64,000 bases of DNA, from positions 7,192,001 through 7,256,000 of the forward strand of contig NC_061475.1 of assembly GCF_022581195.2 (NCBI RefSeq), written 5' to 3'. This DNA is from Helicoverpa zea. Its lineage: Eukaryota; Arthropoda; Insecta; Lepidoptera; Noctuidae. Each line of letters starts with the position of its first letter. The first letter of the stretch is position 1. A program made the position numbers and the translations under genes. The notes under the pieces were generated by a model. It saw only the letters and a program-made list of their open reading frames with translations, did no database searches and was not told where the DNA came from. Positions 1-8,644 of this stretch are shown here, one piece after another.

Positions 1-149
1 ATCATCAGGTCAGCTCCAAGCCTTCACCATTGCATAGTGTTATCAGACATGCGCCTTAGTGTCAAGTTTTTACCCTACGTATGCCTACGATTTTCGAAAG
101 TTGCCCTCGATTTCTCAGGGTTTCCATCATCAGATCCTGACCTGGTGAC

Positions 150-236
150 TATGGGACCACCTGGGAGGTAAACCCTATCAAACAAAAAAAAAATTTTGCA
201 AATCGGTCGAAGCGTCTCTGAGTAATCGGTGAACAT

Positions 237-278
<42 letters not shown>

Positions 279-345
279 TCCCGACGAATTGAGAACCTCC
301 TCCTTTTTGGGAAGTCGGTTAAAAACAAATAAAATAACCATGACA
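150..345. repeat. Interspersed repeat with a 36-nt A tract
   Basis: A homopolymer of 36 adenines (241-276) interrupts a block whose right part (GATCCCGACGAATTGAGAAC and on to GGAAGTCGGTTAAAA) reads like a common lepidopteran interspersed repeat. Short reading frames here only translate the A/T tract and are not genes. The family assignment is from memory of similar sequences, not a search. Confidence 0.5.
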
Positions 346-416
346 TCAAATTCACGAGCTATACCTAAACACGCCTCAAAAAAAGAAAGAGGTAAACCAA
401 TACCAACCTAATCTTA

Positions 417-674
417 AGCTGGGTACTCACTTAGCAGTGTAGCACGTAGCGTATCAGATACGGTATCAAGTGAGTACGTAGGCACGAGCCCGCTGCAAGC
501 CGCTCGCGCGTGGAGCGCTGTAAGCTCGCAGTGACCCGCCGAGTGGCGGTTTCACTGCGAACACAAAGGCGGCTCGCAGTGTGCTCGTGAGGACCGTGGA
601 CGAGCCGTACCCACTTGTAGGTTGATACCGTATCTGATACGTTACGTGCTACACTTCTAAGTGAGTACCCAGCT
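417..674. mobile_element. 258-bp MITE with 52-bp terminal inverted repeats
   Basis: The left end (417-468) and the reverse complement of the right end (623-674) match over 52 bp with two mismatches, both starting AGCTGGGTACTCACTTAG. The arms contain an inner palindrome (CGTATCAGATACG). The GC-rich centre carries further inverted pairs (GGCTCG/CGAGCC), so the whole unit can fold into one long hairpin. It has no coding capacity, which fits a non-autonomous DNA transposon. Flanks read TTA on the left and ATA on the right, so the target duplication is unclear. Confidence 0.85.
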
Positions 675-2223
675 ATACACACATCGATAAAAAAACAAAC
701 TTACAAACAAACAATATCGTAAAAAAACCAGCACGTGTACAAAAGAACTCGTGTATCGACCAAATGGGTCTAAAAGACCTCAATGACGAAGTTTCAAGTG
801 AAAGAAAACTAACTGTAAATCCAAAGCCACGAGCAACATATCAGCGAAACCTTGCGCCCTCAACTTTGATTTGTAATTCATGAAATCATTATGAACTTCC
901 CGCCAAACTTAAATCGACTTCCCTTGTAGTTTCACACCAACTTCTATTTACTGCTCAAGCTTTATCCCCACACTCGATTTTAACCTCTATTGCGTGCACA
1001 TTAAGGTCTAACTCATCTATAATTGAAGCTTAATTAAGGGTATTGATAACTTTGTTGGTAATCTGACATCTACCAACTTTGGGCCCAATGACAATTTGTT
1101 AAACGTCTTTTAAGTTTTTTTTTTGTCTGTTTTCTAAGAGACAAGATTTATTGGGTGCTACGGAAGAGTTCTCTTTTTATTTGGAGGGTACTTAATAATT
1201 TTATCAGGTAATTTTATTGAGGAAAAAGGTTTTTGTTATCAAAGTTATTTTCTATAATTTTTGGGACGAGAATTTTGATATAATTTTGTACCTATCTAAC
1301 ACAAGAATTTTTAATTACAAGAATCAAATTACGAAAGTACCTTGGTCAATGGTTTGCCGTAAATTTTCCAAAGCGATATAAATTCATATTTATTTGGCAC
1401 AGACCATGTAATCAATCGGATATAACTCATAATATCCGCAAGATTAAAAAATGCCCAATATGTCTTCACATTCAAAAATATACTTTTGATCTCTGGTGAG
1501 CCGTGTGGATAGCCTCACCGAGAAGAATATGAGAAAAGGAAATTTAAAAATGGAATGCTTTGAATGAATATGGCGGTGAACACAAATCGTATAATATATT
1601 ATTTAAATCCCTATTGATGAGATTCCATGTGACACAAATACACACTGCAACTTTTTGCAGCAACAAAGCCCATGTATCTTGTGAATCCACGTACCCCACT
1701 CTTAACCAGGGAGATGTGAAGATTCCTCGTAAAAATATTTTGGTATTAGCCGTTAAAGTTTACAACAGCAGAGTGACAAAAACACATACTAAAATATTTT
1801 TTTTTGATGTGACAAAAGTATTATGAGAAGAATGATAAAAAATTTTTGTCCATAAAAATTTCACGACATCTTATCAAAAAATTTACCAACTACTTATGAT
1901 AATTATGCCATTCCATCCATACTCCGAGGTACACCCAATACACCTATATTACCATCAAAAACTGACCTCACAGAAGCAACACCTAACATACATTATGTAT
2001 TAGAAGATAAACCAGCTCCATTAATATTATACGCAATTGTTATTGTATGAAGCATCAAGCGTTATCTTGTGTAGCTCCGACCACAAGTTCATACATATGC
2101 ATCTACAGCTAAAGGCGGTATATTTTGTAAGACGAATATTCAATGGTCTGTATAATATTCTGCGGTCTTTTGGCTCGGGTATTAGTGAATTTCTTGTTTT
2201 TGTTAAACATTTTAATACTCTAA
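675..2223. other. AT-rich intergenic DNA, no gene seen
   Basis: Short frames only, none with recognisable domain content or convincing splice signals. I see nothing in it. Confidence 0.6.
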
Positions 2224-2404
2224 TGCCCGTTTTCACCAACAATCACTCAATGTTTTCCTAAGTGTCACTTAGAATAAGGGCTCCCCCAAAGATAAAGGTT
2301 ATAAGGGACACTTAAACTTTGGTGAAAACGAAATTCGTCTTAAGTGTTCCCTAAATGCTCTTAGGGAATCCCTAAATTTAGGTATTTGCTGGTGAAAATG
2401 GGCA
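2224..2404. mobile_element. Short MITE, TIR TGCCCGTTTTCACCA
   Basis: The left end TGCCCGTTTTCACCA (2224-2238) is matched by TGGTGAAAATGGGCA at 2390-2404, 14 of 15 positions. The interior contains several variants of AAGTGTCCCTTAGGGA. It is non-coding and about 181 bp long. It abuts the next MITE directly, as if it had inserted into that element's end. Confidence 0.7.
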
Positions 2405-2640
2405 TACGCAAACTTTTTGTCAGACAATAGTTTGTTTGGCCTCATAAATCAGTACCTATGAAGATGAATGGTAGCTATGCACATTACAATGATTAGGTGT
2501 TTAGCTAGTATTAGACTGAATGAAAACTTTGATTGGAATCAAGATTTTCTTTTAAAAGACTTTAGCTTACCATTGGGACAACTGTCGGCCGACTCATTTA
2601 GTCTACACTATGCGGATACTCTAATGACGATATTTCACCA
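2405..2640 (-). mobile_element. MITE family F copy 1
   Basis: One of five related ~200-240 bp elements (others at 33438, 39292, 41848, 62170). Shared landmarks are an end like GTCGGCCGACAGTTTG, an inner AATCTTGATTCCAATCAAAG, and a second inverted end. Here the left end is cut by the neighbouring 181-bp MITE. Confidence 0.6.
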
Positions 2641-3117
2641 AAATTGACCACCAAAATGTGTGTTGGAGCCAGTCCATTGCTAACACGTGTTCGCGCACAA
2701 AGCTTGTAATTTTGGAGACATTTTAGAAAACTTTAGCACGCTATTTGTTACTGTGTTTGTTTGTTAGAGCAAGTGGCGTTTCGTACTGGTAGAATTTCGC
2801 CTTTTGGGTAGAGAAAATTACACTCGTGAGACGTTAGACAAAGAATAATTATGAAAGAGGAATATGATATTGCGTCGATCACAAATGGATTTGTAACAAG
2901 GCTGATGATGAATATAATCCAACTAGATGAATACCACGTCGTAGGCTTCCTCATAAAAGTCGTCTGGAAGACTTTTAAATGAAAAAAATATAAGAACAAA
3001 GACCACAGACATGTCAAATATAAAAGAAATCGTTCTACAACGAAAATGCCTTGTATTTCTTCAAAACAAACAAATATCAAGTCAAATATAGCTTTCATAT
3101 GACCGTGTTCTATGCCT
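2641..3117. other. No gene seen
   Basis: AT-rich sequence. A minus-strand open frame (2748-3098) has no recognisable domain and no supporting signals, so I treat it as chance. Confidence 0.5.
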
Positions 3118-3333
3118 AAAGGTATAGGGGCTTCGCCCGCGTAGAGTTAGGTTATATCGCGTTTCCTTCAAAATTCCGGGATAAAAACTATCTTATGCCC
3201 TTTCTCAAGCTCAACTCTATCTCTGTACCAAATTTTATTAAAATCAGTTTAGTGGTTTAGACGTGAAAGCGTAGCAAACAGACAGACAGACAGACAGAGT
3301 TACTTTCGCATTTATAATATTAGTAGGTATAGT
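3118..3333 (+). repeat. 3' end of a LINE-like repeat (family C)
   Basis: Begins near CTTCGCCCGCGTAGAGTTAG, then GGGATAAAAACTATC, a GACA microsatellite (3286-3299), and ends TTTCGCATTTATAATATTAG. The same order recurs at 42508 and 43186, with older relatives at 18230, 19298, 19508, 24966 and 52826. The conserved 3' end with variable 5' limits suggests 5'-truncated copies of a non-LTR element, perhaps of the RTE type; that assignment is inference. Confidence 0.6.
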
Positions 3334-3775
3334 AGGGATATATACCTTATAGAGGTACCTTTAAACAACACAAGCTTCTATTTAAATACGTCACCGTGAA
3401 CGTTGAGATACTAACTTCGCCCTTCAAGTTTGCCCGCATGGAACTTGCATTTCTAACTCGAGTAATGGAATTATCACTGCGTTCATAAACTTTGTTGCTC
3501 CTTAGTTCAGCAATAAGTGGGAGTGTCAGGTTTTGGTAAGACCTGGAATTCAATTTTAAACTTTAAGCTTGCTAGAGTAAAGTTAGTTTTGCCTTGTAAA
3601 GTTTTATGTGGTAATCAATAGGAAAGTAATCGAAAAAGATTGCGGGTCGACTAGAGTCAATAATTTTCTCGATTTAAAGTAGTTTTTTCATGCAATTTTG
3701 CCTATATGCCTTGGAAATTACTTCCCACATCCTTATCAGTACCATTAGGGTCCCATTTTTCCCATTAGCACGGAA
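3334..3775. other. No gene seen
   Basis: AT-rich DNA without supported features. Confidence 0.5.
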
Positions 3776-3968
3776 CACGGTGGCTGTTCTAATATAAGGA
3801 GATCAGCCAGCTGTGCAGGACATATTATAGTGCACAAGCATTTGCTCAGACACAGGTGCACTCACTGTTCCTCCACTCTCATAGCCCGATGGGACGGCAA
3901 TCCGACACCACCGGAGAGAGATCAGGCACAAGACCAACATTAACATGCTCTCCAAAACACGGTACCCC
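3776..3968 (-). mobile_element. tRNA-type SINE family A, 5'-truncated
   Basis: Contains the family A body (AGATCAGCCAGCTG, GACACAGGTGCACTCACTG, CCCGATGGGACGGCAATCCG, GACCGGAGAGAGATCAGGC). Comparison with the full copies at 25970 and 30952 shows it lacks the tRNA-like head. Confidence 0.75.
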
Positions 3969-4676
3969 TTTTATAAAGAAGCGAGTATTATTGATTCGTA
4001 AGGTACTCTTTTATCAGCTTGCAGTGTTACTCTATTTAATTTTTTGTTTTATTTTCATATCAATTGCATATAACCCATAAATAATTCCGCACGATTCAAA
4101 TAAAATACGCTACATAAATAAAAAACAGATAAAGCTTTTGAAACTAAAAAAATATATTTTATATCGAAAACTCAATATTCTACAAACAAAACAATTTCCT
4201 ATTTCATGGAATGCACAAAATATTTTTGTTTTTCCTTACATTCCGATCTACGAATTCAGATTATTAAATCAGATCATTTCACTGACCTCAGTGGCAGAGT
4301 GGATACGAAAGCTTTTCAGTTCACAAATTTCATTATTGTGTTATTAAATTTACGTTCGATAATAAACGGTATCGTGAATAAATTGTATCCAAAATTCGTG
4401 ACTCGATGTGCGATGTCGCGCGCGAAAATGCGGTCACGTGGCTCTAGGGGTTGGTTTGACTGGGAAGCGGAGCGGGGTTGAGCGACTGGCGATTTTACCG
4501 TCCTCTCATGGGATTTACTTCGTGCACCCGGATAAAATGGTCTATCTAATACTGCAAGAATTTTAAAATAGGGTTAGTAGTTTCTGAAATAAGTTCAAAG
4601 AACTGAATATGCAGAAAAACATTTTAGCTTTATAATGTTAGTATAATATGTAATAGATATTTTAATTTAAAGAAGT
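3969..4676. other. No gene seen
   Basis: AT-rich. The small frames at 4138-4481 have no recognisable content. Confidence 0.5.
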
Positions 4677-4679
4677 TAA

Positions 4680-5125
4680 CGCGGTGTCCTGCGTGAGCGA
4701 CGAACGAGACGCGACGCGACGCTGCGAACGCGACGAACGCGATCAACTCAACGGCATTCCCTACATGCGGCCTATGTGACAGTTTGCGGCGAGACACGAC
4801 GTAACGCGTACTTGTTTTGAGGGCGACCAGATGCGACACCACGAACTATTCAGAAGCGTTGATCGCCGCAGTGCGTGAACAAAGATTGTTGTGGGACAAA
4901 AAACATAAACATTATAGAAATCGTTTATTAGTACAAAGAAGTTGAAAGAATGTTGCTGTCTGTACTTTAAATATGAACTTTCAACCAAAATTGTACTGAT
5001 CCATGATTTGAAAAGTAATGACTGAAATCACGTAGGACATTTGTCGCGTATAGCATCGCGTCGCATTACGTCGCATCGTATTGCGTCGCGTCGCATTGCG
5101 TTCGTCGCTCACGCAGGACACCGCG
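4680..5125. mobile_element. Harbinger-like MITE with perfect 27-bp TIRs
   Basis: Bases 4680-4706 (starting CGCGGTGTCCTGCGTGAGCG) and the reverse complement of 5099-5125 are identical over 27 bp. The element is flanked by TAA on both sides (4677-4679 and 5126-5128), the 3-bp target duplication expected of PIF/Harbinger elements. Inside each terminus is a run of variants of GCGACGC, so the inverted symmetry continues imperfectly for another ~40 bp. The AT-rich core has no transposase. Family assignment rests on TIR and TSD only. Confidence 0.88.
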
Positions 5126-5128
5126 TAA

Positions 5129-5746
5129 GGGATTTTGATTCATAGATGTACATTACTTATCTGTATTGTGTTTGTATAAAATATTTTTGTGTACAATGAA
5201 GAATAATAGATGCGGGTTTGTTTCATTATCATAGAAAGCTAGATCCAATAGTAGATTTGTCTAATGACTTTACATAAAACATACAGAGATTTTACTGCAG
5301 CGCGTTAACTTTACTTATTAAGAAAGGTTTCATTAGGTAATAGTTTATTTGACTGATGTAATTTATAGGCTTTCACTGAGTAAGAAATAGAGGCTCGCAA
5401 TAATGTATAGATCTAAATCCTAAACTGCTAACCACAATTTACCAAAAGACATAATTCACGGGAACCTCGAATCAATATTTTTTACGAACCTCATCAAATC
5501 CTGAAACAAAGTACCTTTGATTTCCTTATCGACTCCTAACCTTTAGAACAACTTTCTAAAGAACGCTTTGATCGACGCTTTGATCTCGATAAGTGACAAA
5601 AATGTGTCGTCAATTTCGCTAACATACCCTCCTCTCCCACCGAAGACCTACCCTAACTTTTTGAACTCCGAACATCATTTGCAGCGCCCAACCACAGTCA
5701 GTAGCTCTCAAACGACGGAAGGGGGAGGTCGCGTTCCTCCCTTATC
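5129..5746. other. No gene seen
   Basis: Turns from AT-rich to a more mixed composition towards 5600-5740. No supported gene. Confidence 0.45.
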
Positions 5747-5882
5747 TTGGCGGGAAAATTGTGACATTCTTTTTTCGAACTTTCGAACTCATCTTCTCAT
5801 TTCCTCAGTGTTTTTTTTTCTGTAGCGGACTTTTGTGTTTCGGCCTACTTGGTGATGACAGGTCGAGTGTGAAACCTTTTTG
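5747..5882 (+). promoter_or_regulatory. Candidate promoter and/or non-coding first exon with strong donor
   Basis: TTGGCGGGAAAA (5747-5758) matches the E2F/DP consensus. An initiator-like TCAGT lies at 5805-5809. A strong donor G|GTAAGTTG follows at 5882/5883. Alternatively TTTTTTTTTCTGTAG ending at 5825 is a good acceptor, making 5826-5882 a 57-nt internal or UTR exon. One frame is open through it but too short to identify. It could be the 5' end of a plus-strand gene that uses the leader exons near 32-34 kb; that link is speculation. Confidence 0.35.
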
Positions 5883-7331
5883 GTAAGTTGAAGTTGTAAT
5901 TTAAGTTTCTTGAAGCAATCTAAGTTGGTTGAAGGCTTTCAAAGTTCTTAGTGTTTGTTGACAACTTTTGTTTACGTCGTATTAATTAGTTGATAACAAT
6001 CCGTATTGAATTTTCGCTAAGAGGTGGCTTTGGAACGTTTTAGAGTCTGTAATTAAACTTAGAAGGCAATTTCGGTAACAATTCGATAGCTATTTGCATA
6101 CATTTTCTAATTACGTTAATTACTGGTTGCTACGTTGTTAAATTGGTTTTTATTTGGCAGTGATATATAGAATAACAAGTTGAAAATATATTAATTAAAA
6201 TATACCTATGCTATTTTTCTTAATGACAAGACTTCGTGTGACAAACGTGAAATTATTATTTTATAATAGTAGTAGAAAAGGAGGCTCCTTCAGACTTTCC
6301 CATAGCAAGACGTGCATAAGTCTAACAGTTCATAATTTATGCATAAAGAAGTTTTTAATAACTCATCTGTCTGAACTTTTCTCATTATTGTTGGTTTAAA
6401 AACTGTCTGACTTGTTTACCTAGTTCTTGGTTACCACGAGACTCCTTGGTAAGACTAGGTTAGAACTAGCTTCTTGATATGGAAAAGATGGTCACCCATC
6501 ATTTCACTGACCACGGTAATGTAGTTTAACCTTTGTCTGAACTATGTGAATGTAATTGAATTATGTGAATGTAATTGAATCAAGACTTATTGGCTCATCT
6601 CAGTAAAAATGTCTAAAACAATATTATTACGGTATCTACCTATATGAATGATATTCGTTTTTCTCTGAACGAGTGAAAAACAATAACATGTTAGTCTTAA
6701 CGAAAAAAAACAATATAAAAAATATGATGTTACGTATTTTTCTGTTTTGTTTTGGGGTATTTTGTCTCTTTTTGCAGAAATTGAAAATAAAATACTACCA
6801 TATTTATTTAGGTTTTTCTATATACATATATAAATAAAATAGTTTAATGTCATGCTCGGAAAACTATTTATTTGAGAAAATGGATTTGCTTAGGTACCTC
6901 TTTTACAACCTTGTTTTTTATATATTTTTATGTAATTGAAATATTTACATTATCATGTTTAATATACATATACACTTATTATCTATGAATAAATTATTTA
7001 TTGTATATGACAGTAGTTCTTTTAATAATTCATGGGAAGATTATGATATTTATATTTTTTCTAATAGAAAGCACTAACAAAATAAATACATTTTATTTTA
7101 AATGCAATCCAGAAATACGTAATATGTAAATTGGTACATAAAATCAAAGTTTCAAAACATTATATCTCAAAACACTGACTCATATTTTACAAAGCTTTTA
7201 CATTCAGTAACTTTACATACCATTTAAAACTTTATTTCGGTGTCAATAAAGTTCAAAATACAAAAACTGATTTGGACTTTGACTTTGTTTAACTGTATAA
7301 ATACGTTGTTCGGGAAAAAATAAGTTAGCTA
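5883..7331. other. AT-rich intergenic DNA, no gene seen
   Basis: Contains a small tandem duplication (TATGTGAATGTAATTGAAT twice near 6545-6580) and otherwise nothing supported. Confidence 0.55.
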
Positions 7332-7337
7332 TTTATT
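7332..7337 (-). terminator. Poly(A) signal of the sugar transporter gene
   Basis: TTTATT on the plus strand is AATAAA on the minus strand, about 52 nt past the stop codon. It is the first canonical signal after the transporter's stop. Confidence 0.6.
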
Positions 7338-7388
7338 TTATAAAGACAATAAATTAATAGATATATCTACATTAGAACATTCACTTAA

Positions 7389-8644
7389 CTAACGAACACC
7401 AGAGTTAATAAATGGTTCACCAACAGCATCATTCCTATGAACATCCTTAAAATAGCCCAGAGCATAATAATCTTCAATTTCTTGCAAAGTTCTATTCTTA
7501 GTGTCAGGCACATACCTCCAAACGATAAAAATAGTCACCATTATATAAATAGTATAAAGCAGAAATATGCCCCATATGTTCATATATAAACACAGGTAAG
7601 GGTACGCCTTTAGACATGAAGAATGGAGCAAGCAGGTATATAAAACATATAAACACCCACCCACACCTCTGTGTTTCACCGGCATTATCTCGCTTGATAT
7701 AGAAAACCCTACACAACTTGTGCTCACGAAAATCATGAAACCAATGAGACAATACTCAGCTAATTCAAGCTCTTTTGACAAAACCCCCACTCTTTCTAAA
7801 ATCGTCGTCAATGTCGCCCCTCCCATGAAAACTGCTGATCCTATCATACTGAGTACCATTACTTTTTTACTGCTAAAATAACGCACGCAGACTGTAGTTA
7901 TATTATAGCCAATAAACAGGATAATGTCCATAGCTAATTTAGTTTTGGCGTTTAAAGTGCCTGAAATTTTCACGAGCATGTCGTTGGCGTATATTATGAC
8001 CGGCATCCCTCCGCCCCAGTACAAGAAGTTGATTAAAACAAAAGTGTGTATAGTCGGCAAATAGAAATCTCTGCTTTTTACTGTATTCCTCAAATCCCTG
8101 AGTTTTGTCACTGATTTTGTTTTTAATTCTTCTTTCTGTGCATTGATTAACGCCTTCAACTCTTTTTTCGATTCCTCGTCAGTGCCTCTTAGCCTTACAA
8201 AATTCCGTTCACATTCTTTGAACCTCCCTTTATAAGCTAGCCAAGAAGGGGATTCAGGCCAAATAAGACCTAAAGGAATAGCCAATAACGCTGGACAGCA
8301 CATGATTAAACCAGTCGTCTTCCAATGAAGATATCCTCCTATTATACCGACGGAAGAAATACCCAGAGCTTGTATGGTTCCGTAGAGTAGAAGGCAGGTG
8401 CTTCGATATTTGGGTCGAACCATTTCGGAGACGCTGAGAAAGCTGACAGCGACCAGACTGTTGGTGCCGAGTCCATGGAAGCATTCGCCAATAATCAAAG
8501 TACTTAAGTTTTGAGCTAAGTAAGTGAGGATCCAGCCTGTGATGATGAGAAGACAGCTGAGGATGAAGGCGAATTTTCTGCCTCTGTACTGCATTATAAA
8601 AGGCATAAGGATGCTTGGAACGCCGGCTATGCCGTGAACGGAAC
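7389..8644 (-). CDS. Sugar transporter coding exon 3 (last)
   Basis: The acceptor TTTTTTCCAG precedes 8644. The first two bases complete the split Gly codon, giving SVHGIAGVPSIL and then 405 residues to TAG at 7391-7389. This exon carries helices 2-12. The codon structure is intact with no frameshift. It is the only long host frame in the window outside transposons. Confidence 0.92.

Noticed and set aside
75..411. Overlapping open frames on both strands around the A tract
   Set aside because: They translate the 36-A homopolymer into poly-Lys or poly-Phe; no real coding content.
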